Positions 1 through 7,721 of a stretch of 13,134 bases of DNA are shown piece by piece (the first letter of the stretch is position 1; every line of letters starts with the position of its first letter). The translations under genes were made by a program, and so were the position numbers. The notes beneath the pieces are model-generated. The model searched no databases, had not been told where the DNA came from, and saw nothing but the letters and a program-made list of their open reading frames with translations. The stretch comes from JAYEHK01 sp034659475 (lineage in GTDB: Bacteria; Bacillota; Syntrophomonadia; Syntrophomonadales; Syntrophomonadaceae), in the NCBI GenBank assembly GCA_034659475.1, contig JAYEHK010000115.1:1-13134 (forward strand), written 5' to 3'.

Positions 1-127
1 TGGTAATAATGGAGACTGATCAGGCCATTTTTAAGTAAAAAAGAACATCTATGCGGAAATTATTGACGAAAAATTTTAAATCACCTACTCTATCAAGGGA
101 AAACACCCTGTTTCAGCAGGGGAATCA
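1..127. mobile_element. Insertion-sequence end, left copy (partial)
   Basis: Bases 3-127 are a perfect reverse complement of 13010-13134, so both window edges carry the same 125-base sequence pointing outward. The inner edge at 108-127 holds a small inverted repeat (CCCTG, six bases, CAGGG) as expected near an element terminus. In the direction entering the window, a short open frame ending METDQAIFK-stop (about 9-38) could be the last residues of a transposase, followed by about 90 non-coding bases and then the terminus. The repeat interrupts a methyltransferase gene, which supports an insertion. The family cannot be named because almost none of the transposase is present. A non-IS repeat is possible. 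Confidence 0.6.
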
Positions 128-765
128 TCAATAAATTCCTGACTAATTTCAGTTACTCCTGGCTGATCAAAAATCACTATCTCCAGTTCGGGATTCATCT
201 GGGCAAAACTAATCGCAAATATTCCGTGAAACCCTCCCAGATCAATCATCTTTTTTGCTGAATTAAAACCCGGAACTGCTGATAAACTTTTATACGTAGC
301 CTGCAATCTCCCCAGCAAAATCCGCCGGGCCATCCAATTAACACGTTCCCGATCGTATTCCCATTTAGCCTCTTTTTCCGGCCTTTCCGCAGGACCCTGG
401 TACAGGCGTTTAGGTAATTTTATCCAATCATTACGTTGTTCTGCTGACATAAGCAGGGACTGGATGAAATAGGCTTCCCCTTTCACCAGAAATGGCACCA
501 GTTCATCTTTTGTAGAATAGAACTCGCCTTCTTTATTAAGCAGTTCCATAGCAAAAAGCATATCCAGCAGTTTCTTTGTCACACCTTGATGGGTTCCCAA
601 CTCAATCGACAAGCTTTCACAACTTTTAGCTTCTTTAAGAATTGTAAAAAGATCCATTTCCAGTGCAGTCATAAACACCTGCCCTTTTTCAAAACCCAGT
701 ACTATATCACGAAGATATCTTTCTTTATCCATTAATAAAGGCTTTACTTCTATCAAATTCTCCAT
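85..765 (-). pseudogene. O-methyltransferase (Methyltransf_2-like), 3' end lost to insertion
   Basis: This is the N-terminal two thirds of a SAM-dependent O-methyltransferase of the plant/hydroxyindole type. Residues 1-100 form the winged-helix dimerisation domain (helices such as FMTALEMDLFTILKEA, then a KLLDMLFAMELL helix and a small wing). Residues 173-200 form the start of the Rossmann fold, with SAM motif I MIDLGGFHG and the following acidic strand end IFD. Family members run to about 330-350 residues; this frame stops at 226. Residues 214-226 are encoded by the terminal repeat, so the catalytic C-terminal part with the general base is missing. ATG at 765 was chosen because AAGGAGGAGA lies six bases before it; the longer frame from 813 has no such signal. 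It lies in the same direction as the transporter operon, about 350 bases behind it. It was probably a methyltransferase for a small aromatic or tetrapyrrole-like hydroxyl, but the substrate is unknown. Confidence 0.75.
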
Positions 766-830
766 ATTCAATCTCCTCCTTAACCATCCCTGCTCCGAGG
801 ACACAACCGCCAATGAAAATAGGTGAGGAG

Positions 831-888
831 TGAGGGGTTAGGAGTCAGGCGCTATGCGCCAAGCATTGCCCTTACCCCTGACCCCTTA
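831..888. repeat. Imperfect inverted repeat, REP/MITE-like hairpin
   Basis: Bases 831-849 pair with 870-888 at 15 of 19 positions, both arms G-rich on one strand and C-rich on the other. The centre is a perfect GGCGC-TAT-GCGCC hairpin (848-860), with a bulge of about nine bases on the 3' side. In the direction of the operon no T-run follows, so it is not an ordinary intrinsic terminator. It looks like a dispersed intergenic repeat, but its copy number cannot be known from one window. Confidence 0.5.
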
Positions 889-1055
889 CAAAAAAATCCG
901 TGTTAATCCGTGTAATCCGCTTCTATTAAAAAATCAGCGTAAATCATATAAATCAGCAACCTTAATTATGACCGCAGGGAATATCGGTGGTACTCAAAAA
1001 GTGCGAAATCTGCGTCTATTCAAAGTCTATTTTCTAATTAACCCACTTCAACTGT

Positions 1056-1079
1056 CCAACTAACCAACTAACCAACTAA
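1056..1079. repeat. Tandem repeat, three CCAACTAA units
   Basis: Three perfect head-to-tail copies of the 8-base unit CCAACTAA lie 37 bases beyond the stop codon of the ATPase gene. No function is evident. Confidence 0.7.
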
Positions 1080-1116
1080 TAACTCCGCTTATACTCAACC
1101 TATTTTCTCACTAAAT

Positions 1117-1902
1117 TTATAATGTAAGCGGTACGATTGTCTGCAGAGACATCCCCTTTTCATTGAACGAAACAATCCTAGCATCGACCTCAAAATACTC
1201 TTTTAAGTTGCCTTCTGTTATTACTTCTTGAGCTGTCCCAAAAACAGCTCTTTTCCCTTTACCTAAAAGCAAGGTTTTATCTGCAATACGTAAAGCATGA
1301 TCCGGATAATGGGTATTAACTATACATGTAATTCCTTTTTCTTTAGCAATCATCTCCAGGATTGACAGCATTAGAAGCTGATTTCTGAAATCCAAATGAG
1401 ACTCTGGCTCATCCAATACAAGTATCTCCGGTTCAGAGGTTAACGCCCTGGCAATCAGAACCATCTGCATTTCACCACCGCTTATCTCTGAATAAAGCTT
1501 ATCTGCCAAATGAGAAATGCCGATTACTTCCATGCTTTTCTTAGCGATAGCAATATCGCTGGCCCCAGGGGTAGAAAAAATCCCCAGATAAGGTGCTCTG
1601 CCCATTAAAACCATATCCAGCACTGTATAGGAAAATACCACCCCGTGGCTCTGGGGAACATAAGCAACTTTTTTCCAAATATCAGTTGGCTCCATTTGGG
1701 AGGTCGATTTCCCATCCAGAAGGGTTTCCCCTTTTTTCCATGTTACAATAGCCATTATGCACTTAAGCAGAGTAGTTTTCCCTACCCCATTGGGACCTAA
1801 TATAGTCAAAATTTCTCCATCTTCAACAGAAAAAGATAAGTTTTTATAAAGGGTTCGTCCAAATTTGTATTTAAATTCGCCGTTTCTAACCTCCAGTTTC
1901 AT
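1117..1902 (-). CDS. Iron-chelate ABC transporter, ATP-binding protein (FecE/FhuC type)
   Basis: This is the cytoplasmic ATPase that powers the importer encoded with it. All motifs of an active ABC ATPase are present: Walker A GPNGVGKTT (36-44), Q-loop in YVPQ (Q84), signature ISGGEMQ (140-146), Walker B ILVLDEP with catalytic E165, and H-loop histidine H198. The length of 261 residues is normal for the FecE/FhuC/BtuD group, which serves siderophore, haem and cobalamin importers. ATG at 1902 was chosen over ATG at 1908 because the ribosome site AGGGGGG sits eight bases before 1902 but only two before 1908. This gives an ATGA overlap with the permease stop codon, the classic sign of translational coupling. 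It is the last intact gene of the operon. Substrate identity cannot be taken from this subunit. Confidence 0.93.
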   Translation of the reverse strand: MKLEVRNGEFKYKFGRTLYKNLSFSVEDGEILTILGPNGVGKTTLLKCIMAIVTWKKGETLLDGKSTSQMEPTDIWKKVAYVPQSHGVVFSYTVLDMVLMGRAPYLGIFSTPGASDIAIAKKSMEVIGISHLADKLYSEISGGEMQMVLIARALTSEPEILVLDEPESHLDFRNQLLMLSILEMIAKEKGITCIVNTHYPDHALRIADKTLLLGKGKRAVFGTAQEVITEGNLKEYFEVDARIVSFNEKGMSLQTIVPLTL

Positions 1903-2936
1903 GACCATTTCCCCCCTGTTTTTCTTAATAAATAAGCAAAAAACGGTGCACCAACTATAGCCGTCAGTATAGATAGTGGAATTTCCGCAGCTGTTGCAGT
2001 TCGGGCTATATTATCAATAATAAGCAGATAAAATGAACCCAGAGAAACACATACCGGCAATAGCTTTTTATGATTGGGACCTACCAGCATACGTCCTATA
2101 TGGGGAATAACCAATCCAACCCAGCCTATTATCCCGCAAAGAGATACCGATACAGCCGTTATCAGAGTTGCAGCAACAATGATAATCCATCTGCTCCGTT
2201 CTACATTGATCCCCAATGCTTTCGCTTCATCTTCGTCCAGCGATAAGACATTTATTCTCCATCTCATAAGCAAAAGTATAATTATTCCTCCCAGAATCAA
2301 AGGTACTCCTATCATGAGGTCATCATATGATGCTCCCGACAGGCTCCCCATAAGCCAATACACAATAGTCGGCAATATGTCTTCCGGATCAGCAACATAT
2401 TTAATAAGTGAAATAAGTGCTTGAAACAATGCTCCAACAATCACCCCGGAAAGTACCAGCATAAATAGCGGCGTCCCATTTTCCATTCGACTGATCATAT
2501 AAGTTATAACAACCGCAATAATACCAAAGGCAACGGCCAGGCCCTGTATCATAAACATCTGCCCGGACAATAATATCCCCAGGGCTGCGCCAAAACCTGC
2601 GCCAGCCGCAACACCCAGTATCTGTGGACTCACCAGGGGATTACCAAAAATGCCCTGGAATCCTGCACCTGAAATCGCCAATCCTGCTCCTACCAGCATA
2701 GCCAGGATTAAACGCGGCAACCTTATATTTATAATTACTGATTCTTCTATACTGCTCCAGGTCTGGTCTATAGGAAATATATGGGATGCCAGTATATTTA
2801 ATGTTGTTCCCGGTGATACCACATACCTTCCCAGACATAATGAAATTAAAAAAACCATTATCGGTAATAGCACCAATATAATTGTGGTAAGTTTTCCTCC
2901 TTTTGCTTCAGGTGTTTTTGTCAATTCTTCAGGCAT
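1899..2936 (-). CDS. Iron-chelate ABC transporter permease (FecCD family)
   Basis: Membrane subunit of a type II ABC importer, 345 residues and mostly hydrophobic, with about ten membrane segments expected. The family hallmarks are present: an RLPRL...GAGLAISGAGFQ segment followed by NPLVSPQILG near residues 75-110, the cytoplasmic coupling stretch LGINVERSR, GLVIPHIGR, and EIPLSILTAIVGAPFFAYLL at the C-terminus. ATG at 2936 was chosen because AAGGAGG lies eight bases upstream; the longer frame from 2990 adds 18 poorly fitting residues. It follows the binding-protein gene after 106 bases, the longest gap inside the operon, and is coupled to the ATPase gene by an ATGA overlap. A single permease gene implies a homodimeric channel, as in BtuC. 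Substrates of this family are ferric siderophores, haem and corrinoids; which one applies here is not visible. Confidence 0.94.
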   Translation of the reverse strand: MPEELTKTPEAKGGKLTTIILVLLPIMVFLISLCLGRYVVSPGTTLNILASHIFPIDQTWSSIEESVIINIRLPRLILAMLVGAGLAISGAGFQGIFGNPLVSPQILGVAAGAGFGAALGILLSGQMFMIQGLAVAFGIIAVVITYMISRMENGTPLFMLVLSGVIVGALFQALISLIKYVADPEDILPTIVYWLMGSLSGASYDDLMIGVPLILGGIIILLLMRWRINVLSLDEDEAKALGINVERSRWIIIVAATLITAVSVSLCGIIGWVGLVIPHIGRMLVGPNHKKLLPVCVSLGSFYLLIIDNIARTATAAEIPLSILTAIVGAPFFAYLLRKTGGKWS

Positions 2937-3042
2937 CCAGTTTTCCTCCTTGACTGCTATCATCGTTAGCGACAGGACTATAAAATCCAAGCAGTATCAG
3001 AAGACACCGCTTTACAGTACCGTCTTTTGTCTATTCTGTTTT

Positions 3043-4191
3043 CTAATATCCTTTGGCAGCTGCGCGCACTGGATTCAGAATCATTTCAATCTCTTCGTCA
3101 GAAAGATTATAATTATAAAATCTGGAATAATAATCACTTATCTCGTCTTCTATCCTGTAATCAGAGAATAATTGTGGATTATTCTTTTGCGCCAGCCATT
3201 TTAACATCAGTGGTGTATCACCACTTGGAGGAAACCATCTGTAAATCCCCAGTGGTATCTTATAAACCTTACCTTCCTGAACAGCTTTAATCTTGCTCCA
3301 GTCCTGTCCTTTTATCGTGTTATTGATCAGATCTTCGGACTGAGTTTCAGTAAAATTAGTTATATAGATGATTTCCGGATTCCAGTTATATATCTGTTCC
3401 ATATTAACTTTAGCCTTTACTTTGATTTCCTCGGCTACATCCTGAGCACCGGTAGCAAGCAGCCAGTGATGTCCAAAAAATCCGGAACCTGAAACCTCTA
3501 TTTCCTTCTCAGAATGACGGAAAATCATCAACGCCTCTGGCCGTTCTGTTTGCGGAACCTTTTTAAGTTTTTCATCAATCATTGCCTGGGTTTTATGACC
3601 ATAAGTGATAATCTCATCCGCTCGTTCCTGTTTATCCATAATCTGCCCCAGCAGATCAAGCCAGGAATTAAGTGTTTCCAGAGAATCCCCATTAGCAACC
3701 TTCATAGTCTGTATTGCTACTGCGGGAACACCAACCTCATCCATTTTTTTCACGTTGTTCCCTACATCGCCATACAAATAAACCAGATCCGGGTTCAATT
3801 TGAGCAGTTCTTCCACATTTATATCTTTGCCTTCTACAAAGCCAGTCTGGGCCTTTAGTATCTCCGGTGCCAGTTTCTTCAGCATTGAATTCTCCGCTGC
3901 ACTCTTGGATGCAGGATGAATGCCTACCAGTTCTTCACAAGATCCACTAGCCAGATAATAGACAGCTGGAAACGGCAGAATCCTTCCAGTAACCACCCGC
4001 TCCATTTTTTCGGGTATTTCTACAGTTCTGCCATTCTGATCTACTATGGTTTTTTCCCCATCTGTTGCATCTGTAAGTTGAGACTGGTTTGCCTTCCCTT
4101 CACTATTGTCGCTGCCACAGCCAGTCAATGCGAACAAGCCCAATATTAGCATTAGCATAATGGGAACTATTTTAGACATTTTTAACTTCAT
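3043..4191 (-). CDS. Iron-chelate-type ABC transporter substrate-binding lipoprotein
   Basis: Extracellular ligand-binding protein (periplasmic-binding-protein type 2, FecB/FhuD/BtuF-like fold), 382 residues. The N-terminus is a lipoprotein signal peptide (MKLKMSKIVP, hydrophobic stretch, lipobox LTGC with lipidated C25). A linker and then two lobes joined by a long helix follow, typical of rigid iron-chelate and cobalamin binders. TIVDQNGRTVEIPEKMERVV is the usual first strand, and NVEELLKLNPDLVYLYG and YNWNPEIIYITN are the characteristic repeated lobe motifs. ATG at 4191 has GGAGG six bases upstream. It starts 21 bases after the NifK-like stop, so the importer is physically locked to the nitrogenase-like genes. 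Residues such as GHHW and the RWFPPSGDTP loop may line the ligand site (inference). Ligand unknown. Confidence 0.93.
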   Translation of the reverse strand: MKLKMSKIVPIMLMLILGLFALTGCGSDNSEGKANQSQLTDATDGEKTIVDQNGRTVEIPEKMERVVTGRILPFPAVYYLASGSCEELVGIHPASKSAAENSMLKKLAPEILKAQTGFVEGKDINVEELLKLNPDLVYLYGDVGNNVKKMDEVGVPAVAIQTMKVANGDSLETLNSWLDLLGQIMDKQERADEIITYGHKTQAMIDEKLKKVPQTERPEALMIFRHSEKEIEVSGSGFFGHHWLLATGAQDVAEEIKVKAKVNMEQIYNWNPEIIYITNFTETQSEDLINNTIKGQDWSKIKAVQEGKVYKIPLGIYRWFPPSGDTPLMLKWLAQKNNPQLFSDYRIEDEISDYYSRFYNYNLSDEEIEMILNPVRAAAKGY

Positions 4192-4212
4192 AGTATACCT
4201 CCATTTCCCCTC

Positions 4213-5496
4213 TTATAATTTTCTTTTGTTAATTGAGCCTAACTTTTTTCTTTTAAACATAGGGAGACAAAAGAATTTTTCCTGTTCCCCAAACGACGAC
4301 TTCAGTCGCCTTTGGAAATCCTGAAGTTTCATTTCCTTTTGCAGGAAATCAAACCCATTTCTACCTACATATACGAAATCATCATCCCAATAAAGACGAC
4401 TGGAAAGTGCAACATGTGGAAAGGCAATAAACCTGCTCTTCGAATCTTCTGCTAAAAGTTCCTCATATAGAGGATCACCCACTATAAAATCATATTGTTT
4501 CTCATCTGTTAAGGACCTCAAATCATTCTCCTGCTCCAGACAGATATCACTCTCTTCTATCAATAATTTATCCATCGTAAAAAATGAAGCTACATCAACT
4601 TCAGTCATACCCATGTCCAGTTTGCAGCAATCCCGAATGGCATTAGCTCTCAATTGTTCCCCAATCACCAGGACTTTTTCCTGTCTTTTCAGCAGACTTT
4701 CATCCTGCAAAATAGCTGTTCGCTTGCTGCCGCTCATTAAAGAATCCAAGTCGGAAACAAATCTTTCTGTCGTTTTATTTCCAATCGGTAACCTGGCAAT
4801 AAACGGAATACCGTATTCTTTTTCCATATACCTTGCCGCATCCATTCCGGAACGAGACACTACAATATTTGCACCGGCCTCGGCAGAACCAGCAATGGTC
4901 TCAAGCGTGGAGCCCATTCCCCAACAGGAAATCACCTCATATCCAGCTGTGTTTAATATGAAAATCAGCTTTTCTATATTCTGCTGTTTTCCGATATCAA
5001 GGGGCGTGGCACCAATGATATTAACCTTATTACAAGCTCTGTCCATTGCAGGCTTTACAAATGCCCGGGCTAACTCCAGAAACGCCATTGAACTTCCCGA
5101 ATCATAATAGTTAATCCCATTCGTGTCAAAAGCCAGCACTGGTAATCCGGTCTTTTTCGTCAGGATATGTGCAAGAGCTTTAAAATGAGTCCCGATAACC
5201 ATGGGGGCCGGGCTTCCCAAAAGAGCCACAAAGTTTCGTTCCAAAACACTTATGGCATCCTCCAGCTTAATAAGAAACTTTTCATCATCTCCGGTTACAG
5301 CATCTATCTCCCGTAGTTCGGAACTGTATATGGCACTTGAATTGCCATACCAACGAGGCTCATCATACCCGGTTACATTTCCGGTACACCCGCCTGCATC
5401 ATGAACAACAACAATACCTCCCAATTCAAAAAGGACTGAACAAACCCCCGAATAATCCGGAGCAAATGGAGGCAATACCTTAAACAAATCTTTCAT
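4213..5496 (-). CDS. Nitrogenase-like component 1, NifK-like subunit
   Basis: Second subunit of a nitrogenase-type reductase (nitrogenase component 1 / oxidoreductase family), 427 residues. The N-terminal PDYSG...LFELGG...VHDAGGCTGN...DEPRWYG block resembles the subgroup annotated as nitrogenase-like rather than true NifK, BchB or CfbD. Comparing with NifK by eye, C37 in HDAGGC matches P-cluster ligand C95. The position of C70 falls near P13-D14, with a displaced cysteine at C19. The position of C153 is replaced by SPAP (95-98). The bridging cluster, if present, would therefore rely mainly on the partner subunit. A typical Rossmann segment EVISCWGMGSTLETI lies near 187-201. ATG at 5496 follows AAGGAG and starts 15 bases after the NifD-like stop. 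The C-terminus is rich in lysine and phenylalanine. The reaction is unknown; nitrogen fixation is unlikely. Confidence 0.88.
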   Translation of the reverse strand: MKDLFKVLPPFAPDYSGVCSVLFELGGIVVVHDAGGCTGNVTGYDEPRWYGNSSAIYSSELREIDAVTGDDEKFLIKLEDAISVLERNFVALLGSPAPMVIGTHFKALAHILTKKTGLPVLAFDTNGINYYDSGSSMAFLELARAFVKPAMDRACNKVNIIGATPLDIGKQQNIEKLIFILNTAGYEVISCWGMGSTLETIAGSAEAGANIVVSRSGMDAARYMEKEYGIPFIARLPIGNKTTERFVSDLDSLMSGSKRTAILQDESLLKRQEKVLVIGEQLRANAIRDCCKLDMGMTEVDVASFFTMDKLLIEESDICLEQENDLRSLTDEKQYDFIVGDPLYEELLAEDSKSRFIAFPHVALSSRLYWDDDFVYVGRNGFDFLQKEMKLQDFQRRLKSSFGEQEKFFCLPMFKRKKLGSINKRKL

Positions 5497-5511
5497 AAAC
5501 CCATTACTCCT

Positions 5512-6822
5512 TTATATAACCATGCCTGAAGCATACATCTGTTCCCGATGGCTTTGGCTACTGTTTAGTGCTGTCAGCATTTCACTGAAAAGCGTTCTGA
5601 TTGCTCTATATCCATAGGCCTGGGTATCTAGACTAAGAACTGCAGTACGAGCTCCGGAGCAAAAATAGCCAGCATCCATTCCTACCGCCAGGTCTACTTT
5701 CAATCCTTTTTTGAGAAAATCAGCCATAGTAGGATGAACATTCGTATAGACCCGGGTAGCAGGCGCATGTTTTTTCAGCCATTCAATATGTTCTTCATCG
5801 ATGCTGATAATATCATCCGCAAAGATATAAGGTACTCTGAAGCCATATTCAATTAAAGCCCTGCTTAATTCAAACGGTCTGCCATTGGCAGTAGAACCTA
5901 CAGCGACTGTCAGATGCCCTAATTCCGCCTGGTAATATGCAATAGTATCTTCTGCCTCTGCCAGGTAATCAGCTATGGGCAGTTTACTATCAAGATGTCT
6001 TTCCAATATGCTGTAATTGTAAGTAATGCTCTCCAGTCCATAGGAGACCGGCGCATAACAATACGGGATTCCCAGTTTGTACTGCATATGCTCTGCTGCC
6101 AGGCGGCCAAGGGGTTTTATCAGCACATTAAGCCTGGCCTGACTCATAAGATAAAACTCTTCCAATTTTGCACATGCCATAACATGATTAACCTTATCTA
6201 TTCCTGCGGCAGACATGATTTCGTAAAGATCGCTGCCAGAATCTACAGGCGCGAAATTGCCAATAATATTAATCGCATTGTCCTTGTTTTGTGCGAGTGA
6301 GAGAAAATCGTAAACTGCACGCTGTATTGTTAATTGCGGCGGGGTTTTGCCATCCATTGCTATAGGATCCATATGACACGCCCTTATAGGAATCCCATGT
6401 TTTCTTTCAAGGATGTAAGCAATTGATTCGTAATCTGAACCCAGCAGATCATCCATACAAGTAGCACAAATAAGCATTGCTTTCGGCCTTGGCTTAATTT
6501 GCTCCATAATCTCATCTACCGCCCGGTAAACATTTTCTACATGTGCTCCTGTTACAAGGTCAATCTCATTAACATGCAAGAAAAACAATCGTTTTTTAAA
6601 TCCCAGCTGTTTTCCTGCTATTGCTCCGTGGCGGCCACAACCGTTTGGCGATACAAACAACATGACTGATTCGGGAACCATCAGCCCCACTCGGATGATA
6701 CCCCAGGAGCCCACGCTGGGAGGACAATAATGCAAACACGATACAGGTAATATACTTTCTCTGGTCCCTGAATCATTGTCACCCAATTCATTTATTGCCA
6801 AGCTATATGGCTGACTGTTCAT
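5512..6822 (-). CDS. Nitrogenase-like component 1, NifD-like subunit
   Basis: First subunit of the nitrogenase-like reductase, 436 residues. Three cysteines match the NifD P-cluster ligands by context: C33 in HYCPPSVGSWG, C62 in SPNGCGRHG, and C122 in ICATCMDDLLGSD, which parallels the NifD C154 motif ending GDD. The nitrogenase cofactor ligands are absent. The segment ARLNVLIKPLGR (229-240), which aligns with the stretch around NifD C275, has no cysteine. The SLDTQAYGYRA stretch (397-407), equivalent to that around H442, has no histidine. It therefore belongs with group IV nitrogenase-like enzymes, whose known members reduce tetrapyrroles or methylthio-compounds. ATG at 6822 was chosen because GGGAG lies eight bases before it; it overlaps the NifH-like gene by 20 bases. 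Extra cysteines C29, C119, C149, C217, C255 and C388 are notable. The substrate is unknown. Confidence 0.89.
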   Translation of the reverse strand: MNSQPYSLAINELGDNDSGTRESILPVSCLHYCPPSVGSWGIIRVGLMVPESVMLFVSPNGCGRHGAIAGKQLGFKKRLFFLHVNEIDLVTGAHVENVYRAVDEIMEQIKPRPKAMLICATCMDDLLGSDYESIAYILERKHGIPIRACHMDPIAMDGKTPPQLTIQRAVYDFLSLAQNKDNAINIIGNFAPVDSGSDLYEIMSAAGIDKVNHVMACAKLEEFYLMSQARLNVLIKPLGRLAAEHMQYKLGIPYCYAPVSYGLESITYNYSILERHLDSKLPIADYLAEAEDTIAYYQAELGHLTVAVGSTANGRPFELSRALIEYGFRVPYIFADDIISIDEEHIEWLKKHAPATRVYTNVHPTMADFLKKGLKVDLAVGMDAGYFCSGARTAVLSLDTQAYGYRAIRTLFSEMLTALNSSQSHREQMYASGMVI

Positions 6823-7579
6823 AATGATTACTCCCATCATCGACGATACATTGGGCTACACCCGTTATGGCCCGAGAATAGACTGAATTCGGATTTCCCT
6901 GAATCGCCGTCATATTGCGGTCTTCGTATAATTGTACACTGCTGTCCCGCGGTATATCTCCGATTATGTCAATTCCATTCTCGGCAGCAAACTTTCTTAC
7001 TATGATTTCTTCGTTCTCAACATTGCGACGATTGAGAATCATACCTCGCAAACGTGCATAATTGCGATCAGCAAAATTATCAACCGCAGTTTTTATATTT
7101 TTTGCTGCATACAGGGACATTTTTTCTCCTGAACTCACGATGATTACCTCATCAGCATAACCCTCTCGTATAGGCATGGCGAATCCGCCACAAACCACAT
7201 CCCCCAGAACATCATAAAAAACATAATCCGGCTTATATATCTCAAAAGCTTTCAGTTCTTCCAACACATTAAACGCAGTAATTATACCTCTGCCAGCACA
7301 TCCAAACCCAGGTGTCGGCCCACCTGCTTCTGCACATACAATCCCGTTGTATCCAACTGATGTAATTGCATTGAGTGATTTACAAGCCCCATATTCTTTT
7401 AAATAGTTCATTACAGGGGTAACCGGTTTCCCGTTAGTAAGATTAATGGTTGAATCCGCCTTAGGATCACACCCAATTTGCATCACCTTGTAACCCATGT
7501 TTGATATCGCCGCAGACAATGCACTCGTAGTTGTTGATTTCCCAATACCGCCTTTGCCATATACTGCAATTTTTTTCAT
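6803..7579 (-). CDS. NifH-like ATP-dependent reductase (iron protein)
   Basis: Homodimeric iron protein that hydrolyses ATP to pass single electrons to the NifDK-like complex, 258 residues. All key features are intact: P-loop GKGGIGKST (8-16), CDPKADST switch I (37-44), cluster ligands C94 in GFGCAGRG and C130 in DVVCGGFAMPIR, and switch II DVLGD (123-127). The arginine after C94 that is ADP-ribosylated in true NifH is conserved. It lacks the C-terminal extension of nitrogenase NifH (about 290 residues), in line with nitrogenase-like reductases. ATG at 7579 follows GGGAGA after five bases. It is the first gene of the operon; the control sites at 7662-7740 lie immediately upstream. The names nflH, bchL and cfbC cover relatives; I do not assign one. 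Confidence 0.92.
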   Translation of the reverse strand: MKKIAVYGKGGIGKSTTTSALSAAISNMGYKVMQIGCDPKADSTINLTNGKPVTPVMNYLKEYGACKSLNAITSVGYNGIVCAEAGGPTPGFGCAGRGIITAFNVLEELKAFEIYKPDYVFYDVLGDVVCGGFAMPIREGYADEVIIVSSGEKMSLYAAKNIKTAVDNFADRNYARLRGMILNRRNVENEEIIVRKFAAENGIDIIGDIPRDSSVQLYEDRNMTAIQGNPNSVYSRAITGVAQCIVDDGSNHYEQSAI

Positions 7580-7661
7580 ATTACTCTCCCTTCAGTCATA
7601 TTGCGCTTTATTGTCACCATAGGAATCCTTTGAAAAAACATCCCAATGATTGACTTAACGC

Positions 7662-7685
7662 ATAAGTTAGTCATACCTAACTTAT
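7662..7685. promoter_or_regulatory. GTTAG-N6-CTAAC operator before the NifH-like operon
   Basis: Perfect 9-base inverted arms ATAAGTTAG (7662-7670) and CTAACTTAT (7677-7685) separated by six bases. The same core occurs at 9845-9860, 9911-9926 and 11924-11939, each time before an iron-type gene, and a DtxR-family regulator is encoded at 8160. It lies 83 bases before the NifH-like start, close to where the transcription start is expected. Binding by the local regulator is inferred. Confidence 0.75.
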
Positions 7686-7698
7686 AGAACAAAAAAAT

Positions 7699-7716
7699 AT
7701 GTGATTGCGTTCACAT
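7699..7716. promoter_or_regulatory. CRP/FNR-family-like site
   Basis: Perfect dyad ATGTGA, six bases, TCACAT, which equals the CRP consensus core TGTGA-N6-TCACA. Its centre (7707.5) is about 42-45 bases upstream of a plausible start point near 7663-7666, the spacing used by class II activators. No CRP-family gene is in the window, so the regulator is unknown. A chance hairpin is the alternative. Confidence 0.5.
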
Positions 7717-7721
7717 ACATT

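Larger units (their letters stand above)
766..1116. other. Intergenic region with repeat-like DNA, no gene
   Basis: I see no credible gene in these 351 bases. A plus-strand frame at 854-1063 has no ribosome binding site and runs through repeat-like DNA. The region contains a long imperfect hairpin (831-888), two to three copies of an AATCCGTGT-type word (about 896-920) and a three-unit tandem repeat (1056-1079). No canonical terminator with a T-run follows the ATPase gene, so read-through into the truncated methyltransferase is possible. Confidence 0.6.

Noticed and set aside
854..1063. Plus-strand 69-residue gene
   Set aside because: No ribosome site and no domain; it runs through repeat-like DNA.
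2650..3171. Long plus-strand frame antisense to the permease and binding protein
   Set aside because: It mirrors the coding bias of the real genes on the minus strand and has no start signal or domain.
4213..7579. True nitrogenase (nitrogen fixation) genes
   Set aside because: The D-like subunit lacks the cofactor ligands C275 and H442, the NifH-like protein is short, and no nifB, nifE, nifN or other assembly gene is present.
4213..7579. Chlorophyll (BchLNB) or coenzyme F430 (CfbCD) biosynthesis
   Set aside because: No other gene of either pathway is in the window. Separate D- and K-like subunits do not fit the single CfbD, and the importer and iron control do not fit chlorophyll synthesis.
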